Source of the DNA: Lytechinus variegatus
Taxonomy: Eukaryota; Echinodermata; Echinoidea; Temnopleuroida; Toxopneustidae
Reading direction: 5' to 3'
Assembly: GCF_018143015.1 (NCBI RefSeq)
Contig: NC_054757.1
Location: 4,388,001 to 4,452,000 of the forward strand
Length of the DNA stretch: 64,000 bases
This document shows positions 1-12,406 of this stretch, piece by piece. How positions within the stretch are numbered: the stretch's first letter is position 1; each line of letters starts with the position of its first letter. Position numbers and translations under genes: made by a program. Under the pieces are notes generated by a model, which was not told the origin of the DNA, ran no database searches, and was given only the letters and a program-made list of their open reading frames with translations.

Positions 1-26
1 CTTCTAATGTACGGTACCGTAACTAT

Positions 27-530
27 TAAAGGGGAAGTTCACCCTGAAGAAAACTTTGTTGTAAAAATAGCAGAAAAAATAGTAAAAAATATCGGTGAAG
101 GTTTGAAGAAAATCCGTTAAAGAGTAAGCAAGTTATTAGAGTTCAAAGTTTTGGATTTGTGACGTCATAAACGAGCAGCTGCCCCATGTGTTATGTAATA
201 TAAAATGTATGAATTTCAAATTTTGTATGGTTCCTGATGACTTAATTTTGTTTTCTTTTCATGATCGGGTGTGAAATGATTTGTCTATTGATATACAAAA
301 GTTACAGTGAAAACCATTTTCAATTTTCTGAGAAAATGACATTTCATTGATTTTTTACCATTCGCTATGTAGGAACGCTGCTCGCATATGACGTCACAAA
401 TCAAATCATTGAAATTCTAATAACTTTTTAATTATTTGATGAATTTTTCTCAAACCTTCGGCAATATTTTTTATTATTTTTTCTGCTATTTTTACAATAA
501 ACTTTTTGTCAGGGTGAACTTCCCCTTTAA
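27..530. mobile_element. MITE with ~155-bp terminal inverted repeats (AAAGGGGAAGTTCACC family)
   Basis: The left arm (27-181) and right arm (374-530) are imperfect inverted copies, beginning TAAAGGGGAAGTTCACCCTG and ending with its complement. Each arm contains TGACGTCA-like sequence near its inner end. A degenerate relative lies at 21510-21840. Confidence 0.75.
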
Positions 531-534
531 TGCA

Positions 535-1340
535 TGTCTCCTTGAGTCCTTGGCCTGGCTCATTATAACCTTGTTCATTGAATGAGTGGCCTGGCTCACT
601 CATTCAATCACCTGTTCACTTCTACCACCCTGCCTGTGGGGAATCTAGAGGCAGGACTATGGTATGCCAATGTTGTACAGAGCACACACTTTAAAAAATC
701 ATCCAAAATGTCACTTTTTTCCCAAAATTGATAATTTCCAACCAGTTGCAATTTATTTTTCATTAGTAACTTGGGAATAATTTTTCATTCACCAGAGCAC
801 TCAAAAACTTGAATTTTGGGCATATATTTGTGTACGCCCTCTATTGGTGGAAAGTAAAATGGCAAGATAATTTTCATTTTTTGATCTCATATTTTTAATT
901 AAGAAAAAAATGATTTAAAGAATCAAATTTAAATAAGAGCCAAGTTGTATGAGCCAAGTTGTAAACTGTCAGTGTAAAAAAATGAAGCATTTGCCCCAAA
1001 GAAAAAGAGAAAATAAGCCAAACATGGCCACCCTTATTTTGCCACACATGGAGATATAACTGAGAACAAGGTTATATTATAACCTTGTTCATTGAATGAG
1101 TGTAAAGTAATTGCTAATAATATTTCAATACATTAAAATACAACAGCACAATACCATAGATCTACATGTACTGATGTAGTCACATCTTTGCACATGTTCT
1201 TGGTAAGATAATTAGGTGTAAGGATTATTACAATAAGTTAAGTTGCTCATTCTTTCTGTTGTCTCCATAAAATTATAAACATATATGTAATTTGATCAGT
1301 CTCTTGATTTTACCCCAAATCTATACAGACTAGACTGAAA
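535..1340. other. No gene seen upstream of COX18
   Basis: AT-rich sequence with a repeated GGTTATA(AT)AACCTTGTTCATTGAATGAG phrase near 565-600 and 1075-1100. No exon or RNA gene was recognised; the COX18 promoter is expected here but has no clear core motif. Confidence 0.5.
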
Positions 1341-1342
1341 TC

Positions 1343-2035
1343 TTGAATGGAAGAAACATGTATCATCCTGTATTTAGACCATCTTCTCTGACTTGTTTCC
1401 AGCGAGGGTTTCACAGGGTTGTCTTCAAGCCCAGGACCAGCTGTTCCCATCACCTTCATGTATCGTTGCCATATTGTAATCCGAGAGGTCAATCTCTGCA
1501 CATCCATGTTCATTCATCATCGTCATCTCTGAACTCTCAAAGGAATGTATCAAGAAACAATGAACTAGCAACCGGGATAAAGACAAATCAACCGTTCAAT
1601 CAGCATCTAAATCATTTACAAGCGGTTCAGTTCTCTTCCTACTCGTCTTCGCCTGGATCTTCAGCAACGTTTTTGCAACCTTCGGGTGTTGCTTCAACAA
1701 GGCAGCAGGTTCGTCACTCGTCAACCGAGCCCACAACTGCCTATGAGGCACTGCTGAACTCCCAACCCGTCCATTTTGCAGAGGGTGTCTTCCAGTACGT
1801 CCACTCATTAACTGGTTTATCTTGGTGGGCCACTATCGTCGTCACAACATTTGCGCTGCGCTTTTCTTTGACCCTTCCTCTCGCAATCTACTCCCAGAAC
1901 ATCCGCGTAAGGGTTGAGAACCTACAGCCAGAGGTTATTGCTCTGGCAAAGAGGGCTTTTGTAGACAGACTTTCGGCCAGGGCAAAAAACGAGAAGTGGT
2001 CTGAGAAGAGGGCTCAACGTGCCTTTGTAGGACTA
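1343..2035 (+). CDS. COX18: COX18 exon 1
   Basis: It encodes the presequence-like N-terminus, the first membrane segment (LSWWATIVVTTFALRFSLTL region) and VENLQPE. The donor is GTGAGT directly after CTA; the exon ends in phase 0 with 231 codons. Confidence 0.85.
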
Positions 2036-5000
2036 GTGAGTCTCTTTAACTTATAATGGTTTTGAAGGAATGAAAACTAGCTTATGAATATATATACTTT
2101 GGGTATATCATCTCACAACTATAATAAGTCCTTAAATTGTTAATTGAAAGATCTAACTCCTGATGTCTTTATGCATACATGTTCAATCACTTAAAGGCAT
2201 TCCAAGTCACTTTGTGCCACACGTACCATTTCAATTACACCTCTCAAATTCACATTTTATTTTCTTATTCACCAAGGAAATGATGCAAGTAAGCTTTAGT
2301 TAATAGTAGCATACCTTTATATCTGGTGTCTTGAGATAAGACTTTGTTTCAAAACAATGATTTTATTTCTCATCTCATCTTAGTCTCTGTCTCGAAGGAA
2401 ATGTCTTGTGTCTTGGCAGCAGACTCGGCAAGACACTGAAAAGGAGCTGAAAATTTTTTGATTAGCTGATCTCATTGCCCAACTTCAATCTCTCAGTGTT
2501 GGGTGCCTTGAGACATTACTTGATTTGAAAAATCAAACAAGCATATTGCTGAAAATTCTAATCCGAAATCAGATGTAAAGTGAGAAAGTATCATTTAACA
2601 TTTAAAAGTTTCCTGGGATTGTATTGTATTTTGCTATTGACTACTTTGTCTGATTGTTAATTTCTACAGGTCAGACGATACTCCAAAGAGCTCTATGTCA
2701 GGGACAACTGTCACCCTGCTAAAGGTTCCATACTGTTCTTGGTCCAGCTCCCCATGTGGATCTTCCTCTCCTTAGCTCTACGCAACATGACAGGGGCCTT
2801 GTCGGAAAGGATGTATGTTGGTAAGTCCTCTGGCTGTTTTGTATTGGTGGAAGCACCGTGGTGTAGTGGTTCTGACTTTCGCCTTCTAATAAGAGGGTCA
2901 TCTGTTTGAATCCCACCGCGAACTGTTCTCTGGCAAGGGGTTTGGTTTGGTTTTATTTAACATATAAAAATGGTTTATATCTAATTCGTCTAATGCTGAT
3001 TCGTCCAGTTACCAACTTGTCTACTATCATTTGGTCTACCATCAGTTCATCCACTCATCACATGTTCTATTTCATTTAGTCCAATGCCATTCAGTCTAAT
3101 AACCAGTTGGTCCAAGAGCCATTTAGTCCATATACCATTTGGTCTAATTAAACTAAAGCATTAATTGTGCAAAATGAGTGAAAAGAAAATGGATATTAGA
3201 CCAACTGGTTATTAGACAAAATGGTAATAGACAAAATGGTGATTATACAAAGTGATGATTGGACCAAATGGTTATTAGACGAAATGTTGATGGACGGAAT
3301 GGCATTAGACTAAATGAAGGTAGACCATGTGGTGAGTGGACGAGTTGGCAGCGGACGAATTGGCAATTTACCATAAAATGAAAACAAAATACATTGTACA
3401 AAATATTAAGATTAAATATATAAGCACGAATGAATCACTCTCTTCAGAGCCATTGATATAATGGCTTTGTTCTTCCTAGAGGTCCAACTTTTCTTTCTAA
3501 TTGTAGATTTTGACAAGTTAGACGATAGTCCAACGAACTCTTTTCCAAAAATAACTGTCACCCTGTTAAAGGTTCGAATATACACTTTTCCACTCTTAAA
3601 CCAGGTGCTAAACTGGTACCTGTGAAAGTATTGTAGATTGCCCAGCATCATGAGTGCCTCACGTGATGACTGACTGGAATACTTACTAGGGAGTGTAGGG
3701 TGTGTTTACATTGTGTGCAGGAATGACTGATTGAATCCAATTACTGGAGTAAAAATAATAATAATGATAATGACAACAATAATAGCCAATTTTTATATAT
3801 AGCGCTTTTCCCAGAACGGCTCAAAGCCTTTTACAGCATATTATTACCCCGGTCATTGGATTCATTTCAGTCCCGCACGAAAAGTGCACAATTTCCACTC
3901 CCTGGGGATCATTCCTTGCATTCATCGCAGCCTCGTAAAGGTGCTGGCGAAGTCAAACATACAATAACTCTTGCATCCTACTTGGATGTAAATCTGTAAA
4001 AGCACTGTGATAATATCTTAAGTGTAAAAGAGTAGTGAAGTCCGTTGGGAGGAGACAGGAAGAATCCTAACTCCTTTAAATTTTTTTAGTTTTGTACAGA
4101 AGCCACTGTGAGAGGGCTCTATCATCATTAGGTTTGACTCAGCCCTAATCATTACAATGTCAATCTTTATTTCTGTCTTTCAGACCCAACAAGCATAGTG
4201 CCTGACCTAGCAACAGGAGGGGTTCTTTGGTTCCCTAGTCTCGTCGCACCAGACCCGACCTTTATCTTGCCAGTCCTCGTGGGTTTACTCAATCTTAGTA
4301 ACATCGAGATGCATGCCCTGCATAGGGGCAGAGTCACGAGAGTTCAGCGATATGTGAACAACACCCTCAGGACGGTTTCCGTGGCGATGATCCCCATTGC
4401 TGCCTACATGCCTTCTGTGAGTTATCAAAGGACAAGTCCGCCCCATTGAAAAGTTGATTTTTCTCTATTGAATCAAATCAACATTTTCTGGGTTGGACTT
4501 GACCTTTAACACCATTATCAGAGATGCCAAGTTCAAAGTCCAGCTATGCGTGAGATTTTCTGTGAATCTGAGTGAGATCACAGACATTGTGTACAATGTA
4601 TATGGGGATAGGCTGTGATAGTTGCGTGAGACAAAGATTTGAGGGGATGAACAAGAGTCCAAAATGCTTGAGTCTCACGCATAATGCGTGAGACTTGGTA
4701 GCTCTGCATTATTTTAAAAAATGAGACAAATTTTTCAGTTAAAAACAATTTCAATTGTAATATTCTTATCATTGTAGGCATCATAAAATAAGACATTTAA
4801 GTGTAAAAATGCAAACAGGATCACAGACAAGTCAAAAGAAGTAACAGACAGATTACATGGCAGTGTTTTCAACCGAAATGTCTGACCTTAGAAAGTCAGA
4901 CTTCCCAGATATTTCCTGCAATATCAAAGGATAATCGTGACAAGGAACATCAATATCATACATGAAAATAAAATTATAATGCAAAATATTGACTTACTTG

Positions 5001-6543
5001 GCAATGTATACTAAAATTTAAAAAAATTGATATTAATAGATCATAAATTTTATCAAGGAAAAATATGGATGTACAGTAAAAACTAGAACTCCTTTATTCA
5101 TTGATAAAACATATGTGTGGGAAGTGGTCGGGGGGATTATATTTTGATAGAACTTTATGTTTGAATGAATCAAGAATGCCTATGGGGTAGTAATATAAAG
5201 CAGATATGAATAAAATGGCCCTGACTTGCTCACCTGTCAAGCGTAACTTCTTCAGCCGTCTTGAAAAGTGATTATATTTGATTTGAAATGCATTCAGGAA
5301 ACACAGAAACTTCCCTTAAGGAAACGAGTTGAGAGACGTCTAGAACTAATGAGGGCAATCACATTGTAATGGCCATTCTGGAACTAGGTTGGACTTATTG
5401 TTTTAGATCACCTTGGGACTGTATGTGTTCGCCTTTTAAAACTGTACATGCAATCTTTCCTGGAAGACGTGGGTAAATTCTGTGAAATGAATGCTAATTG
5501 TAAATGCAAGGTGCATTATTTTCATGAATTTTTATGACGAAAACTAATCAACCTCAAAGATTTTCACTTCCTTTGATTATAAAGTATGGTATCTATACAA
5601 AGTGAACAAAAATGCAATAAAATTTAGTCAATAATTGCTATCTGTCTTCTTACAAAATAAAGTTTATGTATTGTTCTTGGTCTCATTGCAATGGTCTTCT
5701 ATATGGATATTTTTATCAGACTTTAATACCCCTTTCATAAACCCAATTAAAATGAATTAGGCGGCTAACAGCAGCATAATTTGGTCGTAAAATTGGAGGA
5801 GGACAAGAGTTATCCCTATTACTCTGATGCTGCTATTATCCGCATAATAGCGGCATCGGGATAAGATTTTGAGTTTATGAACGCATTTCCAAATAATGCG
5901 GATAATTGCCATGGTGCGGTCACAAGGTCACCCTTTTCCAACACAACTGCATCGGAGGGGGCGTGTCCAGTTGTCATGGCGATTATCCGCCTTTTTCAGG
6001 ACGGGCGCTCGTAAAAATAATGCAGCTTATTTTCAGAGTTTATGAACGCAATTTTTATTGAATTATCCGCATTACTCTTAGGCGGCTAATTGGAGGATAG
6101 GTTTATGAAAAGGGTATAAGAGACAAAAGGGGATTATGAACTTTCAGTTTTTCCAAAATTAACTGAATTTGTGCTGGACTTGGCTCTAGACCCAATGTGA
6201 TCAAAATTCCAACGATGGTCAGTCTGCCTTTAGATTGTTTCCTAGCCCTTCTTTTGACACAAAAATGTTTTATTTTCTTATTCATCTGTAGGCAATGGCC
6301 CTCTACTGGTCAGTATCGGCATTCTACGGCCTGGGACAGAACATCCTGCTGAAGATTCCATCGGCCAGACGCGCTCTGGGGATGCGCTCTTCACAGAGTG
6401 ACACCGACACTCCCTTCAAGGACATGAGAGATGAGTTTCTGGTGAGGTACCTATCAAAGGAAAGAGGGAAGGGCAAAAAGGATGAGCTTTTGGAGGAAAT
6501 ACAGGACGGAGAGAAGGTGCAATCAAAGAAGACAAAGTTATGA
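1343..6543 (+). CDS. COX18: COX18, mitochondrial inner-membrane insertase (4 exons)
   Basis: COX18 belongs to the Oxa1/YidC/Alb3 insertase family and helps export the C-terminal part of the COX2 subunit across the mitochondrial inner membrane during cytochrome c oxidase assembly. Joining 1343-2035, 2670-2820, 4184-4416 and 6292-6543 keeps one frame and gives about 442 residues. Family signatures are visible: VENLQPE in exon 1, ELYVRDNCHP and QLPMWIF in exon 2, LATGGVLWFP and an APDPTFILP loop in exon 3, and ALYW...GLGQNILL in exon 4. Hydrophobic stretches fit the usual five membrane segments. The first roughly 130 residues are Ser/Arg/His-rich and low in acidic residues, as expected of a mitochondrial presequence, and make it longer than human COX18 (about 330). 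The ATG at 1343 is the first in the open frame, but an upstream exon or a later start cannot be excluded. Introns carry a SINE, palindromic repeats and MITEs. Confidence 0.92.
2670..2820 (+). CDS. COX18: COX18 exon 2
   Basis: The acceptor is TTTCTACAG and the donor GTAAGT; the exon ends in phase 1. It encodes ELYVRDNCHPAKG and the second membrane segment with PMWIFLSLALRNM, which match the family closely. Confidence 0.93.
2850..2945 (+). mobile_element. tRNA-derived SINE head in COX18 intron 2
   Basis: A-box-like GTGGTGTAGTGGTTCTGAC and B-box-like GTTTGAATCCC occur at tRNA spacing, without an intact cloverleaf. The same head appears complete on the opposite strand at 7100-7168. Confidence 0.65.
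2980..3375. repeat. Inverted array of GTCTAAT/CATTTGGTC words
   Basis: The left half repeats variants of CCATTTGGTCTAAT and the right half repeats its complement ATTAGACAAAATGG about every 12-24 bases. AATTCGTC/GACGAATT lie at the two ends. The whole unit is a foldback-type repeat in COX18 intron 2. Confidence 0.7.
3755..3990 (-). mobile_element. SINE body with AATAATAAT tail (partial)
   Basis: It matches the body at 6820-7100 (AGCGCTTTTCCCAGAACGG, TATTATTACCCCGGTCAT, CACTCCCTGGGG) but lacks the tRNA-like head. Confidence 0.6.
4184..4416 (+). CDS. COX18: COX18 exon 3
   Basis: The acceptor is TTTCTGTCTTTCAG and the donor GTGAGT; the exon ends in phase 0. It encodes DLATGGVLWFPSLVAPDP and two hydrophobic stretches. 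A small MITE (4427-4510) begins about ten bases past the donor. Confidence 0.92.
4427..4510. mobile_element. Short MITE (AAAGGACAAGTCC family)
   Basis: Begins AAAGGACAAGTCCGCCCC and ends GGTTGGACTTGACCTTTAA, an inverted-repeat pair, inserted just after the COX18 exon 3 donor. Confidence 0.6.
5725..6116. mobile_element. MITE in COX18 intron 3
   Basis: Imperfect termini TAATACCCCTTTCATAAACC and GGTTTATGAAAAGGGTATAA, with inner inverted AATTAGGCGGCTAA / TTAGGCGGCTAATT and GCGGATAAT words. Confidence 0.75.
6292..6543 (+). CDS. COX18: COX18 exon 4 with stop
   Basis: The acceptor is CATCTGTAG. It encodes the last membrane segment (ALYWSVSAFYGLGQNILL), the SDTDTPFKDM motif also seen in vertebrate COX18, and a lysine-rich matrix tail. 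TGA is at 6541-6543. Confidence 0.92.
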   Translation, partial: AMALYWSVSAFYGLGQNILLKIPSARRALGMRSSQSDTDTPFKDMRDEFLVRYLSKERGKGKKDELLEEIQDGEKVQSKKTKL

Positions 6544-6567
6544 TGAAGTTGTCATGGTGAACATTAC

Positions 6568-6690
6568 CGGGCATGGTGGCTCAGTGGTAGAGCGCCCGTC
6601 TCATGAACGGGAAGTCATGGGTTTGCTCCCTGGCCAAGTCATACCAAAGACTTCAAAAAGGGGACCTTTTGCCTTCTTGTCAGGCATTTG
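6568..6690 (+). mobile_element. tRNA-Met-like SINE in the COX18 3' UTR
   Basis: TGGCTCAGTGGTAGAGC (A box) is followed by an anticodon-arm-like CCCGT-CTCATGA-ACGGG with CAT in the loop, and GGTTTGCTCC (degenerate B box). It starts about 25 bases past the COX18 stop. The degenerate T arm argues against a working tRNA gene. Confidence 0.6.
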
Positions 6691-6819
6691 ACATATGAGA
6701 ATGGAGAAGGCCAGAAGGGTAATGATATCATGTTATGTTATGCTGGGCCTGCCTGAAGAACAGTTTATAGCTACAGTGGCTATCCTTGATAGAAAAGAGT
6801 TACTGTTATTATCATGTGG

Positions 6820-7168
6820 ATATTATAATAATAATAATAGCTATTTTTTATATAGAGCTTTTCCCATAATGGCCCAAAGCGCTTTACAGCATATTATTAC
6901 CCCGGTCATCGGATCCTTGCATGCCCGCATACAATATGCACCTTCTCCACTCCCTGGGGAGCATTCCAACAAGAGTTCCAAGACTCAATTGCTATAGGCA
7001 TACGACATAGGCTTCCGCATCCTACCGGGTACCCATTTAGCACCTGGGTTGAGAGTGGCAAAGTGTGGATTAACGCCTTGCCAAAGGAACCTAGACCGCA
7101 GTGGGATTCGAACACACGACCCTCTCTTTTCAAGGCGAGAGTCAGAACTACTACACCACATCAAAGTG
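6820..7168 (-). mobile_element. Full-length tRNA-derived SINE
   Basis: On the minus strand the tRNA-like head (GTGGTGTAGTAGTTCTGAC ... GTTCGAATCCCAC) is at 7168-7095. The body with CAACCCAGGTGC and GGGTACCCG follows, then an AATAATAATAAT-type 3' tail near 6825. Confidence 0.75.
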
Positions 7169-7827
7169 ATCCTGAAATTACTCATTTTTAAGCCATTATA
7201 CAGAGACAATATTTATGAAAGATTCACTAAAATGTACTTTCATATTCCTGGTATGCAGGTAAGTATACTTTGTAAAATACTTGTGGTTTCAACTAAATCC
7301 TTCCCCAAGTTTTACCGTGAAAATGAAAGAAGTGCACCTCTACTGGCCAGTAATTAAATTAGAAAGCCATATTTAATATCAGGATGTATTGCGCTGCCTT
7401 TCAGGAAAATCATGGGGACTTTTAAAAGCATTATTGTCAGAGATATGCATCTTTTGTTTTTTATTTACCAAGAAATGTTTTCAAATTGAAAGCAATCAGT
7501 TATTAATAGATATAATGTTTATCAGTTTACACATCACGGGTCAAAGTGTATTTTGGTCAGAAATGAATAGCTGAGGTTGATATTGAACTAGGAATGTTTA
7601 ATGTGGTAGGAATTGAAACTAGACTTCTTCTGATGAGTAAAACAGCCCTGGTAAATCAATTAATAACATGTGAAAGTGACTTTCATGTTAATAGGGTGAA
7701 AGGGGCGAGGGAGGGGTCTGGGTAGCCTAACAGGGCAATTATATCCCCCCCCCCCATAACTGTGCAAGGTCCTTTTTGTGCAATCTTTGTTAAGTAGACA
7801 TAGATGCGTTGATGAGACATTAGTTTC

Positions 7828-7833
7828 AATAAA
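7828..7833 (+). terminator. Possible COX18 poly(A) signal
   Basis: AATAAA is the first clear plus-strand signal well past the COX18 stop, beyond the two SINEs. The 1.3-kb distance makes it tentative. Confidence 0.25.
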
Positions 7834-8014
7834 TAGGGAATATAAATCATCTGGTCACATTAGAACTGTGACTTCAAAATGACTTTGAAATTCTAGCTAA
7901 AATGTGCATTATTGGTACATTTACAGGATAACACTCCCTTGCACAGCTGTCAGCAAAAGATCAATCTCAATATACAAATGATGAATGTTCTTTTCATTCG
8001 TGCAATGCACAAAT

Positions 8015-8305
8015 ACTTTATAATAATTATACTTGCTTATATAGTGCTTAATACTTTGTCAGAAGTCTCTAAGCACTTTACAGTTTATATGCAGCATAAT
8101 TACCCTGGCTTTAGCAGTGCAGCTGTTACGCGCACTGCGTTTCAAGGAATAAATTCCTGCCAGGTACCCATTTACCTCACCTGGGTTGAGTGCAGCACAT
8201 TGTGGATCAATTTCTTGCTGAAGGAAATTACACCATAGTTGGGATTCGAACCCATGGCCCTCTGTTTCAGAGTCCCAAGACTAATCCACTGGGCCACAAC
8301 GAAAG
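8015..8305 (-). mobile_element. tRNA-derived SINE (second family)
   Basis: The minus-strand head reads GTTGTGGCCCAGTGGATTAG ... GGGTTCGAATCCCAAC. The body follows (CAACCCAGGTGAGGTAAATG, GGTACCTGGCAGGAATTTAT), ending in the AAGCACTATATAAGCAAGTA region. Close relatives are at 20725-21015 and 58083-58320. Confidence 0.75.
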
Positions 8306-8974
8306 ATGAAATGATCCTTGTTGAATGGATCTTTCATTTCATCTTTCACCGAAGGAAGTATTCTGTGCATTGCACGAATGAACAGAACATGGTTTATATG
8401 ACATCTTAAAATAGATTCTTTTTTATATGAAATTTATGAATTTCGATTCAAACTATGCTCATGTAGTGTGAGCTCGGTCTATTGATTATCGCGTACATAC
8501 GACATGCGCGCAAACACGGGTGGTATGGTTTTACTTTTGGTGCCTGCAGGTGTGGTCTGCAGTCTCGGTGCGCGCGTGCAATGGACAAAAATGTATGGAC
8601 CCAAAATTGCACGGTTGATGGCGTCATTGTAAAATGGGCTGAATGATCCATATCAAACAACCAATCAAATGACAAAGATCTATTTAGGTTTCATCTAACT
8701 TTCAATGTTCCCTAGCATATATTGATGGCCCTGATAGAAAATAAAAAACTTTCAACTGTAAACGTTACTCCCATTACTTTCTGTTGTGTAAAGGAAGTGG
8801 AATGTGGTTGAATAATTAACATTGGTACATGTATGAAAACTGCTGTGACCTTTTGATTTTGATTTTACAGGGCTTGTGCTACACCTTTCAAAACATTTTG
8901 ATAGAGGAAAAAATGTAATTTAAAAGTTCAATTAAGGTCAATGGAGCATGTATTGCAGAAATTTAATTGTAATT

Positions 8975-9150
8975 TCGGGAGAGGGAGGGAGAGAGTTTTA
9001 GGGAGGGAGGATTAGAGAGGGAGGGAGGGGAGGGAAGGAGTGAGAGGGAGGATTAGAGGGAGGGAGATGGAGGGAGGAGAGAGAGAGGATTAGAGAGAGA
9101 AGGGGAGGGAAGGGAGGATTAGAGAGAGGGGGGCATGAGAGAGAATGACT
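8975..9150 (+). repeat. Purine-rich GGGA/GAGA low-complexity tract
   Basis: Irregular GGGAGGGA and GAGAGA runs interrupted by GGATTAGAG phrases. Confidence 0.85.
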
Positions 9151-9196
9151 GTGTGAGACAAACTCAGAGGACCTTTTTCTGAACTGTTATGTTATT

Positions 9197-9794
9197 TAAA
9201 GGACAAGTCCACCCCAGAATTTTGTTTTTTAATTCAAAAGAGAAAAATCAGAAAAGCATAACTCTGAAAATTTCATCAAAATCAGATGTGAAATAGAAAG
9301 ACATGACATTTTATAATTTCGCTTATTTTTCACAAAACAGTTATATGCATAACTCAATTCATACGCAAATGAGGTAGTTGATGATGCCCCTCACTCACTA
9401 TTTCTTCTTCTTTTTTTTATTATTTGCATAAGATATGTCATTTTTTACAGATATGAAATATTGACCAACTTGACTTAACCACAAAATGATAAACAATGTT
9501 AATTCCACATGTTCAGGAAGGAATAACACTTTAATCACATGACCAAGAGGAGAAAAATGAAAATAATTCATATAATAAAATACAAAAGAAATGGTGAGTT
9601 GGTGATGTCATCGGTCCCCTCTTTTACATACCGACCAGGATGTGCATGTAACTGTTTTGTAAAATCATGCAAAACATAAAATTTTCAAAACTTTCTTTTA
9701 CATCCGATTTTGATGAAATTTTCACTGTTATGCTTGCTTGATTTTTCTCTTTTTATTCACATCAACTCTTTCTTAGGGTGGACTTGTCCTTTAA
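9197..9794. mobile_element. MITE with long terminal inverted repeats (AAAGGACAAGTCCACCC family)
   Basis: It starts TAAAGGACAAGTCCACCCCA and ends with the near complement TTAGGGTGGACTTGTCCTTTA. The arms share GAAAATTTCATCAAAATC-like sequence and flank an AT-rich centre. Confidence 0.8.
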
Positions 9795-9799
9795 ACTCT

Positions 9800-9949
9800 G
9801 GGTCCTGTTTCATAAAAACTTGTTATAATAACAAATGCACAATTTCTATGACAAAATTCCTCTCAGCCAATCAGATTGAAGGATTTCAGTAGCTTGTAAC
9901 TGTAATTGCAAATTTGTTATTAGAACAAGTTTTATGAAACAGGGCCCAG
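9800..9949. mobile_element. MITE, CCTGTTTCATAAA family
   Basis: Termini GGTCCTGTTTCATAAA and TTTATGAAACAGGGCCC enclose inverted TTGTTATAATAACAAAT / ATTTGTTATTAGAACAA. A partial copy lies at 18078-18190. Confidence 0.75.
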
Positions 9950-11583
9950 GTCATAAATTGTGTAACTATGGCGAACCCCATGTTACACTAATCACTACCA
10001 TTCCAGGCTCAATTTATCGGCTATTTTAAATTGAAGTCGTTCAGAACTGCTCGGGAATATAATAACTATAATTTTCTTCATAATAAAAGGACGGACGATG
10101 AAACGACATTAAGATACATACTGTCTAATCAAAATGTTGGCATTCACTAGTTCCCATTGATTTTAGCACAGAGCTAGACCATGGTCTAATTAAGTTAAGG
10201 CACAGGAATACAGAGAGTGTATGTGTGGGTGTGTGTGTGTGAGGGAGAGAGTGGGGGAAGTGAAAGAAGAGAAAATCTGGTGAAAATGAGAGACGTTCAA
10301 ATGCGTGAAGGTTGAAGGAGAATTAGGAAATGCATTTGCGAATGAAGATGGAATTTAGAGATATAGAAATACACAAATTTAAAATGAAAAAAAGGCCACG
10401 TATTACAATTCTTCTTTGAAAAAAGTAAAGAAAATTAGGTAGATATTATATCTGATTGTCATAATTTCCCCATATATCTTCCATCTAATGTCTAATACTT
10501 AAATCTTATCCTCTTCCAATAATCATTTACCGGTCTATGTTTAATTCGTGCGCCTATACAGAGTAATTATAAACCTTGGCATCGAACATTTATATTGTCT
10601 TAATTGTTGCTATTGTGACGTGCAGCTATCACATCTGGAAGTCATCAGTTTCTTATAAATGTCAAACGGAAGAGATTACAGGTTTTATAGTAGGAAATCG
10701 AGAAGGAAGGAAGAGGAATATTACACCCCGAGGGGTGGAAATCATTATTTGTTATCCCTAATCCTTAACATCACCGATGAGATCCAGAATGTTTTTTCAA
10801 GGCATCTTTGAAATAATAATAGTTTTGATGTGGTTTATAATGCAAGTCTATTGCGAGCCTTTGAAAAACGTAATGGAAATTTGGTATACATCGTATATAA
10901 TTGTCGTATTTTACCCATATATCTTCCATCTAATAGGCCTATCCAATTCTTTATCTTATCCCACCCCTTTCCATGGTCCTTTGCCTGTCGCTTTGTGTTT
11001 ACATTATGCACTCACAAATTAGTAAGAAACTTTTGCATACAAATTTTCTTGTTGCTATTGTGACGTGCAAACTATCACGTCTGGAGGCCATCACGAGTTT
11101 CTTACAAACGTCAAGCGGAAAAGATTCAAGGGGAGGAGGAAGGAAGACGAATATTACACTCCGAGGAATGGAAATATCTTTTTTGTTAACCCTTACCCTT
11201 AATATCACCGATGAGCTCCAAATGTTTTTCAAGGCTTTAAAAAAATATATATTTACATAGTTTAATGTGTAAGTTTTTGCAAGTCTAAAAATGTAAAGAA
11301 AAGTAGGTAGACCTCGTTTTTTGTCTTTCCATCTAATGTCCAATTCTTTATCTTTATCCCCCTTCACATAATCGTAATTACCTGCCTGTCGGCGTTTATT
11401 TTATACATTTACAAACCTTGGCATTATGATTTCATATTTTCTTGTTGCTATTGTGACGTGCAAACTATCACGTCTGGAAGTCATCAAAATCTTATCAACG
11501 TTAAACGGAAAAGATTAGAGGGTTAAAAGGAAATCGAGGAGAAAGGAAGGTGAATATTACACTCCGAGGAGTACTAGTAGTCA

Positions 11584-11829
11584 TTGGCGGCGGAAGCCAC
11601 AAATTTTAGGAGGGGACAACCCAAAAAATTTTGACAAGTAAAAAAAAAAAAAAAGGTTTTCAACCCAAAAATTTTAAGGGGGGACGTAGGAAAATAAATT
11701 GACAAGCAAAAAAAAAAAAAAAAAAAAAAAAAAGGTCATCAACTACAAATTTAGGGGGGGACCGTCCCCCCCTCCTCAAATTTAGGGGGGACACGTCCCC
11801 CTGTCCCCCCCCCCCCCGCTTCCGCCGCC
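11584..11829. mobile_element. Insertion with GGCGGCGGAAGC terminal inverted repeats
   Basis: GGCGGCGGAAGC at the left and GCTTCCGCCGCC at the right bound a G/C-homopolymer-rich block with several GGGGGGAC/GTCCCCCC repeats and poly(A) runs. It interrupts a unit of the tandem array. Confidence 0.6.
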
Positions 11830-12358
11830 TATGCTAGTAGTAGTCATTGTTTGTTATCCTTAATACTTAAGTTGAGCTCCTGAATGTGTTTTTTCAAGGC
11901 ATCTATGGAAAAAATTATAGTTTTGATATGGTTTATAATGCAAGTCTGAAAAAATGAGGTATATTTCGTATATAATTGTATTTTCCCATATATCTTCCAT
12001 CTAATATCCAATTCTTTATCTTATCCACCTCCCATAGTCCTTAACCTGTCGCTTTGTGATTACATTATGCACTCACAAATTAGATAGAAACCTTTGCATA
12101 TGAATAAATTTTCTTGTTATTGTGACGTGCAAACTATCACGTCTGGATGTAATCAGTTTCTTATTATAAACGGAAAGGATTAGAGGGTTAAAGAGGAAAT
12201 CGAGGAGGAAGGAAGACGAATATTACACTCCGAGGAGTGGAAGTCGTTGTTTGTTAGTCTTAACCTTTAACATTGATGATGAGCTCCGGAATCCTCGTTT
12301 TCAAGGCATCTATGGAACAAGATGGAAAAAAGGTGTATATGGAAAAAGGGTGTATATC

Positions 12359-12360
<2 letters not shown>

Positions 12361-12400
<40 letters not shown>
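12361..12400. repeat. (TA)n microsatellite
   Basis: Uninterrupted TA dinucleotides within the tandem array. Confidence 0.95.

Positions 12401-12406
<6 letters not shown>

Noticed and set aside
6568..6640. Possible functional tRNA-Met gene
   Set aside because: T arm and acceptor stem do not pair and the B box is degenerate; it fits a SINE head.
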